Below, piece after piece: positions 1 through 10,879 of a stretch of 64,000 nucleotides of DNA. The position numbers and the translations under genes are program-made. The stretch is from Prevotella sp. P2-180 (GTDB lineage Bacteria > Bacteroidota > Bacteroidia > Bacteroidales > Bacteroidaceae), in the NCBI RefSeq assembly GCF_002251435.1, contig NZ_NPJI01000026.1, positions 20,398 through 84,397 of the forward strand, in the 5' to 3' direction. The notes under the pieces were generated by a model, which saw only the letters and a list, made by a program, of their open reading frames with translations, was not told where the DNA came from and did no database searches. Each line of letters begins with the position of its first letter. The first letter of the stretch is position 1.

Positions 1-1095
1 GTACATCTTTGTCAGCAAGTATGCGTATGAGATGGTGTAGAGGTTGTGTGAAGCCATACCGATGTGCAGGTATTTCGAGTTCTCTGGCTTCAAGCCACGC
101 TCGATGATGTGCAGGTAGTTGGCGTCAACCTCGGTCTTGTTTGGACGAACTGGGTTCTCCCATCCGCGCAGCGAAGCCACAACCGTTTCCATGTCGAGGT
201 TACATCCCTTTACGATACGCATCTTGATAGGAGCTCCGCCTCGCTGGCAGCGTTCCTTGGCAAACTCGAGCAGTTCGCTTTGGAATCCCCATGCGTCAGG
301 CAGGTACGACTGAACGACGATGCCGGCTGAATATTTTAGGAATTCGGGTTTCGACAACACTTCCTTGAACAGGCGCATTGTCAGGTGAGCGTCCTTGTAC
401 TCCTCCATGTCGAGGTTGATGAACTTGTCGCGTTTCTGTCCGTTCTCGTCAATGTATGGGTTGTCGATGGCAGCCTGATAGAGTTCCGACATTCTGCGCA
501 CGAGTTCCGGGAACGACTCCTCATAGTTCAGTGCGTGAGTTTGTGCATAGATACCTGAAATTTTCACTGAGATGTAGTTGATGTCCGGTTCCTTCAGTGC
601 TTCAAGATAGCTGTAGTATCGCTTGTCGGCTTCCTCGTCGCCGAGCACTACTTCACCCAGCAGGTTGACGTTCTGTCCTATTTTTTGGTCGAAGCGTGTA
701 GCAAGGTGCTTAGTGAGATGTGGGCGTGCAGCGTCGATGATAACTCGCGATGTGTCCATTCTCAGTCGCTTTTTAATAATAGGAATAGCAATGGGGTAGA
801 AATAGTGGCCGAAAGCCTGATAGATCTTGAAGAGGAACGTGTCGCGCTTGTTGAGGAACTTAGGCACACCATACTCGTCGATGAGCACTTTAATGCGCTT
901 GGCGAGCTTTTTGTCGTCACGAATTTGCGACGATTCGTCGAGCATTTTTACCAAAAACTTCTTGTCTTGTGGTCGCTGCACCATGGTAGCATACTTGTGT
1001 TGTTCCCTGCGTTCAGCGTCGGTAATGGTTTCTTCACATGTGTTGTACAACGTCATTACCCAATCTTCTACTTCTCTGATAGTTGGTGTATTCAT
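1..1095 (-). CDS. putA: Proline dehydrogenase / glutamate-semialdehyde dehydrogenase, N-terminal part
   Basis: Open frame of 365 codons that begins at an ATG (complement of 1093-1095) and runs off the left edge, so the protein is partial. The visible part is the FAD-dependent proline dehydrogenase domain: VKISGIY, FINLDMEEYKD, VVQSYLPDAWG and MRIVKGCNLDMET are typical of the barrel of PutA-type enzymes, which oxidise proline to glutamate. Whether the aldehyde dehydrogenase domain follows cannot be seen; the fusion is inferred from the long N-terminal helical region that resembles bifunctional Bacteroidetes proteins. The leader (about 140 nt) holds a hairpin and a short upstream reading frame, listed separately. 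Confidence 0.85.
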   Translation of the reverse strand, partial: MNTPTIREVEDWVMTLYNTCEETITDAERREQHKYATMVQRPQDKKFLVKMLDESSQIRDDKKLAKRIKVLIDEYGVPKFLNKRDTFLFKIYQAFGHYFYPIAIPIIKKRLRMDTSRVIIDAARPHLTKHLATRFDQKIGQNVNLLGEVVLGDEEADKRYYSYLEALKEPDINYISVKISGIYAQTHALNYEESFPELVRRMSELYQAAIDNPYIDENGQKRDKFINLDMEEYKDAHLTMRLFKEVLSKPEFLKYSAGIVVQSYLPDAWGFQSELLEFAKERCQRGGAPIKMRIVKGCNLDMETVVASLRGWENPVRPNKTEVDANYLHIIERGLKPENSKYLHIGMASHNLYTISYAYLLTKMY

Positions 1096-1195
1096 AACCT
1101 TATTCTGATTTAAATGTTTTTTCTTTATGTTTAAGAGACTCATAGCCGCAATCAACTCTTCCGACGCACCGCTGTGCGCCGTATGCAGCCTTTAG

Positions 1196-1235
1196 TGTTT
1201 TTCTTCTCTTAAATATAAATAAGAAAAGAAAAACA
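1196..1235 (-). promoter_or_regulatory. Long A/T-rich hairpin between leader ORF and putA
   Basis: The arms TGTTTTTCTTCTCTT (1196-1210) and AAGAAAAGAAAAACA (1221-1235) pair over 15 bp with one mismatch around a 10-nt loop. The hairpin starts one base beyond the stop codon of the small leader ORF. It has no clear U-tract typical of a terminator, so an attenuator or mRNA stability element are both possible. A smaller GC-rich stem (CGCAC/GTGCG, about 1165-1178) follows before putA. Confidence 0.45.
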
Positions 1236-1236
1236 T

Positions 1237-1329
1237 TTAAATCATGGTCGGGCTGAACATCACCGCCCTGTATCGATGAAGCTCCTGTAGAGCTTGCTTC
1301 GAAAACTTGTCGAAATCCATTCTTTTCAT
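1237..1329 (-). CDS. Possible 30-codon leader peptide upstream of putA
   Basis: A short frame starts with ATGAAAAGAATGGATTTC and ends in TAA, giving a basic 30-residue peptide (begins MKRMDFDKFSKQALQELHRY, ends MFSPTMI). The stop lies about 140 nt before putA on the same strand, and a long A/T-rich hairpin begins right after it. Position and composition suggest a regulatory upstream ORF rather than a functional protein. No codon run for proline is present (one Pro only), so a classical proline attenuator is not obvious. It could also be a chance ORF; the evenly coding-like composition argues mildly against that. Confidence 0.45.
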   Translation of the reverse strand: MKRMDFDKFSKQALQELHRYRAVMFSPTMI

Positions 1330-1611
1330 CTGTTAAATGTTTATTAGTTAATAATCACGGTGCAAAGTTAGTAAAAAGAATCCATACTTCCAAGCAAAAT
1401 GGAAACTTTTTTATCTAAAAATCTGCATTTTGTTACAATTTATCGATAAATGCGTGCAAAAGGTTTCAGTTTTCTTGTTATTTGTTGCAAAAATGACACG
1501 CATCTAATATTTTTGGTTGTTTCTTTTTGCTGCAAATATACATATTATTATTTATAGTTCCAAACTTTTTTCCCCCTTTTTTTTATAATTTACTCATTTA
1601 TCACTTAAGAA

Positions 1612-1683
1612 AGTTACCTTTTTACTTCTTTAAAGTTTACTTTTTACTCTTTAAAGTTTACTTTTTAAAGTTTACTTTTAAAA
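1612..1683. repeat. A/T-rich direct repeats of TTTAAAGTTTACTTTT type
   Basis: At least three close copies of TTTAAAGTTTACTTTTT follow one another here, 15-40 bp upstream of the thi promoter. Related strings occur near 63293-63306 and 63500-63551 beside the HU-family gene at the right end of the window. Role unknown. The stretch from 1330 to 1611 is A/T-rich and I see no gene in it. Confidence 0.6.
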
Positions 1684-1698
1684 TAAATGGCAATATGT

Positions 1699-1729
1699 TT
1701 TGCCGATTCGATTTTTTTGTATAATTTTG
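1699..1729 (+). promoter_or_regulatory. Promoter of the thiamine operon
   Basis: TTTG (1699-1702) and TATAATTTTGC, containing TAATTTTG as TAnnTTTG (1722-1729), are 19 nt apart, matching the -33/-7 consensus for the Bacteroidetes primary sigma factor. Transcription would start near 1736, just before the riboswitch. Confidence 0.7.
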
Positions 1730-1749
1730 CGCCCAATAAAGAACAAAAT

Positions 1750-1850
1750 CCAGCCAAACGGGCTGGTAGGGGTGCTTGGATGGTTGTCCAGGCTGAGATT
1801 ACACCCGTAGAACCTGATTCGGATAATGCCGACGTAGGGAATATAGGCGC
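1750..1850 (+). promoter_or_regulatory. TPP riboswitch (THI element)
   Basis: The conserved THI-box elements are present in order: GGGGTGCT, GGCTGAGATTACACCC, then GAACCTGATTCGGATAAT and GCCGACGTAGGGAA. A CCAGCC/GGCTGG hairpin (1750-1766) precedes the core. TPP binding would repress the downstream operon; the core ends about 75 nt before thiG. The expression platform (terminator or sequestered start site) is not obvious by eye, which in Bacteroidetes often means control of translation. Confidence 0.95.
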
Positions 1851-1921
1851 AAGCCGTATGACTTTAATCTCAGTGCATCTCCTTATTTGATAATTTTATA
1901 ATTAAAACCATTATTACAACA

Positions 1922-2698
1922 ATGGAGAAATTGATTATTGCAGGTAAGGAATTTAACTCCCGACTGTTTCTTGGAACTGGAAAATTCGGTTCCAATGACA
2001 TTATGAGCCGAGCCATTGAAGCTTCGGAAACAGAAATGGTGACAATGGCTATGAAACGTATTGAACTTGGCAACGAAGAAGACGACATGATGCAACACAT
2101 TATGCGTCCGGGCATTCAGCTGCTGCCAAACACATCGGGTACACGTAATGCCGAAGAAGCTGTCTTCGCGGCAAAAATGTCTCGTGAGGCTTTTGGCACC
2201 AACTGGCTCAAACTTGAGATTCATCCTGACCCACGCTATCTGCTGCCCGATCCCGTCGAGACACTAAAAGCAACCGAAATGCTCGTAAAAGAGGGATTTG
2301 TGGTGCTGCCATACTGCCAGGCAGACCCAGTGTTATGCAAGCGACTGGCTGAGGCTGGAGCCGCCACTGTTATGCCTCTTGCCGCACCTATCGGAACAAA
2401 CAAGGGACTTCGCACCATCGACTTCCTGAACATCATCATCGAGGAGGCCACCGTGCCAGTAGTTGTAGACGCTGGCATTGGTTCTCCAAGCGACGCTGCC
2501 AAAGCTATGGAAATAGGTGCCGACGCTTGTCTTGTAAATACCGCCATATCGGTAGCCGGCGACCCAATAGCTATGGCCCGCGCCTTCAAGAAGGCAGTGG
2601 AATGTGGACGTGAAGCCTACGAGGCAGGACTTGCCCTGCAGTCCTCCTCTTTCGAGGCAGAAGCAAGTTCTCCCCTCACTGCGTTTTTAAACGAATAA
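1922..2698 (+). CDS. thiG: Thiazole synthase ThiG
   Basis: A 258-residue ThiG, normal length for the family. It forms thiazole phosphate from deoxyxylulose phosphate, dehydroglycine and the ThiS thiocarboxylate in the cytoplasm. The N-terminal FLGTGKF motif and the Schiff-base lysine in TNWLKLEI (Lys97) are present, as is the C-terminal phosphate-binding stretch [12 protein letters not shown]. It is the first gene after the TPP riboswitch and is followed after 28 nt by thiS, its sulfur-carrier partner. Confidence 0.95.
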   Translation: MEKLIIAGKEFNSRLFLGTGKFGSNDIMSRAIEASETEMVTMAMKRIELGNEEDDMMQHIMRPGIQLLPNTSGTRNAEEAVFAAKMSREAFGTNWLKLEIHPDPRYLLPDPVETLKATEMLVKEGFVVLPYCQADPVLCKRLAEAGAATVMPLAAPIGTNKGLRTIDFLNIIIEEATVPVVVDAGIGSPSDAAKAMEIGADACLVNTAISVAGDPIAMARAFKKAVECGREAYEAGLALQSSSFEAEASSPLTAFLNE

Positions 2699-2726
2699 TT
2701 GTTTAAGTGAAGCAAGAATTGAAATC

Positions 2727-2924
2727 ATGCTAATAAAAATTAATAATAAGGAGGTTGCGACACAAGCAGTGACCGTGGCAGACCTCGCAATAGAACAAAA
2801 ACTACCGGAAAAGGGTGTGGCGCTGGCTATTAGCAACGAGATGGTGCCACGCACGGAATGGGCAAACCGCCAACTTAAAGAGGGCGATGATATCGTCATA
2901 CTGAAAGCTTTTTGCGGTGGGTAA
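2727..2924 (+). CDS. thiS: Sulfur carrier protein ThiS
   Basis: A 65-residue ubiquitin-like protein ending in the required Gly-Gly (AFCGG), with the usual hydrophobic core pattern and GDDIVILKA before the tail. Its C-terminus is adenylated and thiocarboxylated to deliver sulfur to ThiG. The adenylating enzyme ThiF is not encoded in this operon, so a MoeB/ThiF homolog elsewhere must act on it. The 118-nt gap to thiH is very A/T-rich with short inverted repeats (AATTAAAGAATGAG and TTCTTTAATCTCATT), perhaps an internal processing or stability element. Confidence 0.93.
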   Translation: MLIKINNKEVATQAVTVADLAIEQKLPEKGVALAISNEMVPRTEWANRQLKEGDDIVILKAFCGG

Positions 2925-3042
2925 AGGATAAGAAAATTAAAAATTAAAAAATTAATAATTAAAGAATGAGAGTGTGGAACTTTAATATTTTAATATTTCA
3001 ATTCTTTAATTCTTTAATCTCATTTTGAAAAAATGACATACT

Positions 3043-4167
3043 ATGTTTTACGACGAAATACAGAAATATGATTGGGATGAGACATCCCGACAGATAATGG
3101 CAAAGACCGATGCCGACGTGCGTAGGGCTTTGGCAAAACCACATCTTTCTGTCGACGACTTTATGGCGTTGGTATCACCAGCCGCCGACAAGTATCTTGA
3201 ACCGATGGCAAGACTTAGCCAACGAATCACACGAGAGCGCTTCGGAAAGACCATAAATATGTTTATACCTATTTATATAGCCAACTCTTGCGCTAACTCT
3301 TGCGTCTACTGCGGATTCCATGTGCAAAACCCGATGGCAAGAACTATTCTTACCGAAGAGGAAATAGTGCGTGAGTATGAGGCAATAAAAAAACTCGGTC
3401 CGTTCGACAACCTTTTAGTGCTCACCGGAGAGAACAAGGTGCTCACGGGAGTAAAATACATCGCTAAGGCTCTCGATCTCGCCAAACCTTATTTCAACAA
3501 CCTGCAGATTGAGGTCATGCCTTTGGCTACAGAGGAATATGCTGAACTCAGAAACCATGGACTCAATGGAGTCATCTGTTTCCAAGAGACTTACAACGAG
3601 AAACGATATAAGGTATATCATCCACGAGGACCGAAATCTGACTTCAAGTGGCGACTCAATGGCTACGACAGAATGGGACAGGCTGGAGTACACAAAATTG
3701 GTATGGGAGCGCTCATCGGTCTTGAAGACTGGCGAACGGAAGTGGTAATGCTGGCACGACATCTGCGCTATCTTGAAAAAACTTATTGGCGTACTCAGTA
3801 TTCAGTAAACTTTCCTCGTATGAGAGTGGCGGAAAACGGAGGCTTCCAACCTAATGTGGAGATGACTGACCGTGAACTGGCGCAGGTTACTTTCGCCATG
3901 CGTATCTTCGACCATGATGTAGACATCTCCTATTCTACACGCGAGACTGCCGAAGTGCGTAACAATATGGCTACGCTCGGTGTCACGACCATGAGTGCCG
4001 AGAGTCATACCGATCCAGGCGGATACTGCTGCCATCCAGACTCCTTGGCACAGTTTGAAATCAGCGACCCTCGCACTGCTAAGCAAGTAGATGCCGACCT
4101 GAGACACCTTGGCATGGAACCTGTTTGGAAAAACTGGGACAGAAGTTTTGATAAATTGAGGATGTAG
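3043..4167 (+). CDS. thiH: 2-iminoacetate synthase (tyrosine lyase) ThiH
   Basis: A 374-residue radical SAM enzyme that cleaves tyrosine to dehydroglycine and p-cresol for ThiG. The cluster motif CX3CX2C is Cys83, Cys87, Cys90 (NSCANSCVYCGF). The glycine-rich SAM site (LTGEN) and the C-terminal biotin/thiamine-synthesis-associated domain (DREL..RIFDHDVDISYSTRE) follow. Presence of ThiH rather than the oxidase ThiO agrees with an anaerobe. It lies in the thi operon, 16 nt ahead of thiD. Confidence 0.95.
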   Translation: MFYDEIQKYDWDETSRQIMAKTDADVRRALAKPHLSVDDFMALVSPAADKYLEPMARLSQRITRERFGKTINMFIPIYIANSCANSCVYCGFHVQNPMARTILTEEEIVREYEAIKKLGPFDNLLVLTGENKVLTGVKYIAKALDLAKPYFNNLQIEVMPLATEEYAELRNHGLNGVICFQETYNEKRYKVYHPRGPKSDFKWRLNGYDRMGQAGVHKIGMGALIGLEDWRTEVVMLARHLRYLEKTYWRTQYSVNFPRMRVAENGGFQPNVEMTDRELAQVTFAMRIFDHDVDISYSTRETAEVRNNMATLGVTTMSAESHTDPGGYCCHPDSLAQFEISDPRTAKQVDADLRHLGMEPVWKNWDRSFDKLRM

Positions 4168-4183
4168 CATTTAGGACTTAGGA

Positions 4184-5017
4184 ATGAAGAATGGATGCGC
4201 TAATTATATCACAACACTGACGATTGCCGGTAGTGACTCTTGCGGAGGGGCTGGCGTGCAGGCGGACGTTAAGACAATGTCGGCACTCGGATGTTATGCC
4301 GCAACTGCCATAACGGCCATTACCGTGCAGAACACTCTCGGAGTGACTGCCGTGCATGCTGTTCCCCCGGAGATCGTGGCTGGACAGATACGTGTGGTGA
4401 TGGACGACATAAGACCTCGGGCAGTGAAGGTGGGAATGGTGAACGACACTGCCACCATCATTGCCATTGCCGATGCGCTGAAAGACTACGACGTGGAGCA
4501 TATCGTGGTTGACCCAGTAATGGTGGCTACAAGCGGTTCGAGACTGATGCAAGACGATGCCGTGGAGGTGTTTTGCAAACAACTGCTACCTCTCGCCACA
4601 CTTCTCACACCAAACATTCCAGAGACTGAGGTGCTGTCGGGAATTACTGTAAGCGACAAGGAAAGCATGGACAGTGCTGCCCTTCGTATCTTGCAACTTG
4701 GATGCAGCAACCTGCTCGTCAAGGGCGGGCATCTCGAGGGGAAGAAGATTGACAGGCTCTATGGTGAGGTGGAACGCGAATATGTGGGTGAGAACGTGGT
4801 AACACCCAACACTCATGGTACAGGTTGTACCCTCTCTTCAGCCATCACGTCCTTCCTTGCCCAAGGCCTTCCCGTTGACGAGGCTATAGGAGCTGCAAAA
4901 GAGTGGCTCACCAAGGCTCTTAGGGCTGGGGCTGACGTGGAGATTGGTAAAGGACATGGACCGGTAAACCATTTCTTCGACCCAATAAAAATGAAAATCT
5001 GCCCATCAAATAATTAA
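4184..5017 (+). CDS. thiD: Hydroxymethylpyrimidine (phosphate) kinase ThiD
   Basis: A 277-residue ribokinase-fold kinase that phosphorylates HMP and HMP-P to HMP-PP. The N-terminal substrate loop IAGSDSCGGAGVQADVK (residues 14-30) and the C-terminal anion-hole motif GTGCTLSSAI (from about residue 212) are intact. It ends 5 nt before thiE. A single-domain ThiD; the ThiE activity is a separate gene here although fusions exist elsewhere. Confidence 0.93.
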   Translation: MKNGCANYITTLTIAGSDSCGGAGVQADVKTMSALGCYAATAITAITVQNTLGVTAVHAVPPEIVAGQIRVVMDDIRPRAVKVGMVNDTATIIAIADALKDYDVEHIVVDPVMVATSGSRLMQDDAVEVFCKQLLPLATLLTPNIPETEVLSGITVSDKESMDSAALRILQLGCSNLLVKGGHLEGKKIDRLYGEVEREYVGENVVTPNTHGTGCTLSSAITSFLAQGLPVDEAIGAAKEWLTKALRAGADVEIGKGHGPVNHFFDPIKMKICPSNN

Positions 5018-5022
5018 CTTCA

Positions 5023-7234
<2,212 letters not shown>

Positions 7235-7239
7235 AAAGA

Positions 7240-7857
7240 TTGAAAGACTTTAGAATAATTGTGATAACAAAGCCCTCGTTCATTTCGGACGAGGGCATGT
7301 TGGTTAACCGGCTCTTCGAGTCGGGTGTCGACCGTGTGCATATTCGTAAACCTGGGGCTTCAAGCGACGAGCATCGAAGGCTCATCGAGGAGATAGACAG
7401 TAAGTGGCATGAAAGACTGTCGCTTCACGACTGCCATGAACTTGCCTTGGAATATGGTTGCGGAATACATCTCAACGGAAGAAATCCTAACCCGCCGTCA
7501 TCTACGGGAGAGGCACCTGTTGTCTTGTCAGCTTCCTGCCATTCGTTGACAGAAGTAGAACTGCGGAAACAGACCTGCGACTATGTCTTCCTTAGTCCCG
7601 TATTCGACAGTATTTCCAAGCAAGGCTATCGTTCAGCCTTTTCAGCCTACGACATACGAAAAGCCGCCCAAAGCGGTATCATCGACAGTCGGGTGATTGC
7701 TTTGGGCGGCATATCTCTTGATAATCTGGAACTCGTCAATAACATGGGCTTTGCCGGAGCCGCCATGCTAGGTGAGGTGTGGAAAAATGTTACTTTATTT
7801 TGTCGAAGCCTTCGCCAAACACACCTTGGCAGAACGACTGCGACACCATGGCGTTAG
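7240..7857 (+). CDS. TenI/ThiE-like protein, last gene of the thi operon
   Basis: A 205-residue divergent ThiE/TenI barrel. The start is a TTG six nt after thiC; no in-frame ATG precedes ITKPSF. VHIRKPGAS, GIHLNGRN, SASCHS, FLSPVFDSISKQGY and ALGGISLDN resemble TenI (thiazole tautomerase) more than the synthase: the TTTK pyrophosphate loop of ThiE is replaced by DSISKQG. Inferred job is aromatisation of the thiazole product or a related accessory step. The last ~23 residues run across the oppositely oriented yitT-like gene (68-bp convergent overlap) and look like non-homologous tail. Confidence 0.75.
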   Translation: MKDFRIIVITKPSFISDEGMLVNRLFESGVDRVHIRKPGASSDEHRRLIEEIDSKWHERLSLHDCHELALEYGCGIHLNGRNPNPPSSTGEAPVVLSASCHSLTEVELRKQTCDYVFLSPVFDSISKQGYRSAFSAYDIRKAAQSGIIDSRVIALGGISLDNLELVNNMGFAGAAMLGEVWKNVTLFCRSLRQTHLGRTTATPWR

Positions 7858-8695
7858 GGTCGATGCGCTTTATGGTGTTGAACACCTCCTGCGACTCGTA
7901 TTTCCTCGTGAGTATGATAAGCAGTTTCACGTCGCTTTTCTTATACCATCCGGTGCCTTGTATCACAGTCACTCCACGGTGCATTCGTTTGTTCACGATG
8001 TCGGCTATCTCATCATACTTTTTCGAAATAATCAGGAATTGCACAGTCTGGCGAGTTCCGTTTATTATATAGTCGCACACGTATGCCGCCACGAAGGTGA
8101 AACACAGACCGTAAACGATGGTTTCCATACTATGGAAGAGGAAGTACGACGATGAGATGATTAACATGTCGATCATCTGCATGGCACGTCCGAAACTCAT
8201 CCTTGTGTATTTGCCAAGCAGGGCCACAAGTATGTCGGTGCCTCCAGTAGAGCCGTTGTGGGAAAACACTATGCCCAGACCTGCACCAGACAACATACCG
8301 CCTATCAGGACATGCATGAACTTGTCCTCACCTGCCGTTATCACAGGGTGAGTCATGAATACAGGTCTGAGTGCGTCGATGAAAAACGAGATGATGGTCA
8401 CTCCTATCACTGTTCTTATCACAAACTGTTTCGACAGTGCCTTATATGCGAGTATGAGCAGTGCAACGTTCATAAACCAAAGCATGATGCCCGGTGGCAG
8501 TCCAAAGGCATAGTATAACAGCGAGCTGGCACCTGTCATGCCTCCCATTACGACCTTTTCCGGCAGTATGAACGCGTTGAATCCCACGGCATAGAGCAGT
8601 ATGCCGAAAGTGATGAAGAAGTAGTCCTTCACCATTTGCTTGCGCTTTATCTTTTTGCGTTGCGCCTTCTCTTCTTCAGAATAGTTGTATTCCAT
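7790..8695 (-). CDS. YitT family membrane protein
   Basis: A 301-residue integral membrane protein with about six hydrophobic segments after a highly charged N-terminus (EEEKAQRKKIKRKQ), followed by a soluble C-terminal DUF2179 domain (QTVQFLIISKKYDEIADIVN, GVTVIQGTGWY). GMTGASSLLYY and FSHNGSTGGTDILVALLGKY match the YitT repeat (DUF161). Function is not established. It follows the acyl-CoA synthetase gene after three nt and probably shares its promoter. Its end overlaps the TenI-like gene by 68 bp, and no terminator is visible between them. Confidence 0.85.
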   Translation of the reverse strand: MEYNYSEEEKAQRKKIKRKQMVKDYFFITFGILLYAVGFNAFILPEKVVMGGMTGASSLLYYAFGLPPGIMLWFMNVALLILAYKALSKQFVIRTVIGVTIISFFIDALRPVFMTHPVITAGEDKFMHVLIGGMLSGAGLGIVFSHNGSTGGTDILVALLGKYTRMSFGRAMQMIDMLIISSSYFLFHSMETIVYGLCFTFVAAYVCDYIINGTRQTVQFLIISKKYDEIADIVNKRMHRGVTVIQGTGWYKKSDVKLLIILTRKYESQEVFNTIKRIDPNAMVSQSFCQGVFGEGFDKIK

Positions 8696-8698
8696 GTG

Positions 8699-10798
8699 TC
8701 ATTTGTTTTTCTCTATGCGTATTCTGGCATCTACCGCCACTACTTCCTCGTTGTCGGCAATCAGAGGGTTGATGTCGAGCTCTTTTATCTCAGTGGCAAA
8801 TCTCAGCAGCGACGAGAGCCTTACGATAATCTCAGTATACTTCTTCTCGTTCAGTCCCTGTTGTCCGCGTGTACCTTTTATAATCTTATATGCCCTCAGC
8901 GATCTGATCATCGATGTAGCCTCGGCATAACTCAAAGGAGCAAGTCCGCTCGACACGTCTTTCAGCACCTCCACGAAAATGCCTCCCATGCCGCAAAGCA
9001 CCACATGTCCGAATTTCGGTTCATATTTCGCTCCGACAAACAGTTCTGTGCCACGTAGCATTTTCTGTACCATTACGGCGTGGGCGTCAGGTATCTCCAT
9101 CATTCTGTCAAACTCCATTGCAAGGTGTTTTTCGTTTCTTATGTTCAAGGTCACACCTCCCACGTCGCTTTTGTGTATAGGTCCCACCACCTTTGCCACC
9201 ACAGGATAACCGGTTTTGCGGGCAAAGTCGATAAGGTCTTGTTTGTTGTCGCTCACCATTTCAGGCACCATAGGTATACCAGCACTTTCGAATATCTGCC
9301 TAACCACTTGTGGCTCAACATATCCGTCTTCCTCTATGCTGGCTATGATATCGCGTATTCTCGGTACATCCACTCCAAACAATTCTATCTCTGGTCGGGC
9401 AGGATTGGGTGTGGCAATGATGCGTGAGAGCGATACAGCCAGTGTCACCTCGTCGCTGAAGTTCACGTGGCCTTTCTTTAGAAATTCCGCCACTTCAGGT
9501 CCGGCAGTGTGCAGGCTTGGTAGTATCGGGAATATCGGTTTCTTGCATTCAAGTATTTTCTTGTGCAACACGTCGTAAGTCTCGTATAGTTTCACCAGTC
9601 CCGGTGTTCCGAATATCACCATTATCGCGTCTACCTCGTCAAATTGGTTTTCGCAGTAGTCAATGGCTGTAGCGAGATGCTCAGGTGTGCCTGTTGCAAG
9701 TATGTCGATGGGGTTGGCCACCGAGGCACCTGGATATAACTTCGATTTCAGTTCCTCCGCAGCCTTTCCTGTAAACTGCGGCACCTGCAGTCCTCCTTTC
9801 GAGAGTGCGTCGGTGAGCATCACTCCAGGTCCTCCGGCATGTGTCACGATGGCAAACTTTGAGAGCGACGCGGGTTGCTGGAGTAGGGTAGAGGCATGTG
9901 TGGCAGGCAGGCATGTAAAGATGCATCCCACGGTCGTTAGTTCCTCTCGTGAGAAGCATCTTACTATACCAGCTTTTCTGAAAAGGGCCTCCACGGCGGA
10001 GTCGCTTGTCGCTATTGCTCCCGTATGTGAAGAAGCTGCACGGCTTCCGCTTTCGCTCGACCCGCTTTTTATTGCTGCGATGCGGCATCCCTTCCGTATC
10101 AGCGAACTGGCGTGGAAGAGAAGTTTGTCGGGGTCTGAAATATTTTCAATATACAGCAGCTTGATCGTAGGGTCGGTGTCGGGGTTGAAGTGCTCGTCCA
10201 TATATTGCAGCACGTCTTCTATTCCTATCTGCTTTCCGTTGCCTATTGACCATACGGAGTTAAACTGCAGTCCTTTCATCACAGCTGATTCAAGAATGAA
10301 CACAGCCGTTGCCCCCGACCCGCTTATGAAGTCCACACCCTTTGGGTTCAGTTGTGGTATGGGTTTGGTAAACACGCTGTGGTGGTGATTGTTAAGCAGT
10401 CCGATGCAGTTTGGTCCGATGAGTGCTGCATTGTGTTTTCTGCAAGTCTCGAGTATGTCCTCCTCCAGTCGTGCACCTTCTTCCGTCTCTTCACCGAATC
10501 CGGCAGATATAATGATGAAGGCCTTCACTTTTTTTTCTTCGGCAAGGATTTTCACTGTCTGTGGACACATCTGTGCCGGTATCACCAGTACGGCGAGTTC
10601 CGTATCGGGCAGTTCTTTGATGTCGTGAAACACCTTTATGCCCTGCACTTCATCCTCTTTAGGGTTAACGATACGCAGCGTACCTGCATATCCTCCATTC
10701 AAAATGTTTCTCACGATGGCGCCACCGGGTTTGTGGAAGTTGTTTGAACCTCCAATGACGACGATAGATTCTGGTTGTAGAAGTTCCTTGTTAATCAT
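8699..10798 (-). CDS. ADP-forming acetate/acyl-CoA synthetase (fused alpha-beta)
   Basis: A 699-residue fusion of CoA-binding, succinyl-CoA-ligase-like and ATP-grasp domains. The N-terminal Rossmann part starts SIVVIGGSNNFHKPGG, the phospho-histidine is in AASSHTGAIA (about His258), and the ATP-grasp part contains GYPVVAKVVGPIHKSDVGGV and GCMGGIFVE-like GMGGIFVEVL. Such enzymes make ATP from acyl-CoA, ADP and phosphate. The ATG at 10796-10798 is chosen because an upstream in-frame TTG lies inside the promoter. First gene of an operon with the YitT gene. Confidence 0.85.
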   Translation of the reverse strand: MINKELLQPESIVVIGGSNNFHKPGGAIVRNILNGGYAGTLRIVNPKEDEVQGIKVFHDIKELPDTELAVLVIPAQMCPQTVKILAEEKKVKAFIIISAGFGEETEEGARLEEDILETCRKHNAALIGPNCIGLLNNHHHSVFTKPIPQLNPKGVDFISGSGATAVFILESAVMKGLQFNSVWSIGNGKQIGIEDVLQYMDEHFNPDTDPTIKLLYIENISDPDKLLFHASSLIRKGCRIAAIKSGSSESGSRAASSHTGAIATSDSAVEALFRKAGIVRCFSREELTTVGCIFTCLPATHASTLLQQPASLSKFAIVTHAGGPGVMLTDALSKGGLQVPQFTGKAAEELKSKLYPGASVANPIDILATGTPEHLATAIDYCENQFDEVDAIMVIFGTPGLVKLYETYDVLHKKILECKKPIFPILPSLHTAGPEVAEFLKKGHVNFSDEVTLAVSLSRIIATPNPARPEIELFGVDVPRIRDIIASIEEDGYVEPQVVRQIFESAGIPMVPEMVSDNKQDLIDFARKTGYPVVAKVVGPIHKSDVGGVTLNIRNEKHLAMEFDRMMEIPDAHAVMVQKMLRGTELFVGAKYEPKFGHVVLCGMGGIFVEVLKDVSSGLAPLSYAEATSMIRSLRAYKIIKGTRGQQGLNEKKYTEIIVRLSSLLRFATEIKELDINPLIADNEEVVAVDARIRIEKNK

Positions 10799-10816
10799 AG
10801 TTTTTGAATTTTGGTG

Positions 10817-10847
10817 CAAATGTACACAAAGTTACAGAAACTACAAA
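10817..10847 (-). promoter_or_regulatory. Promoter of the acyl-CoA synthetase gene
   Basis: On the minus strand TTTG (10844-10847) and TACATTTG (10817-10824) are 19 nt apart, an excellent Bacteroidetes promoter, about 19 nt before the ATG at 10798. It decides the start codon of that gene. Confidence 0.7.
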
Positions 10848-10879
10848 ATAAAAAGGCCTTTTTTTCCAAAAAAAACTAC

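Noticed and set aside
9663..10388. Plus-strand frame of 241 codons
   Set aside because: It lies opposite the acyl-CoA synthetase gene and is Ser/Ala-rich shadow sequence.
10850..10865. AAAAAGGCCTTTTTT as a clpB terminator
   Set aside because: The dyad leaves a 2-nt loop and lies inside the next promoter region; support is too weak.
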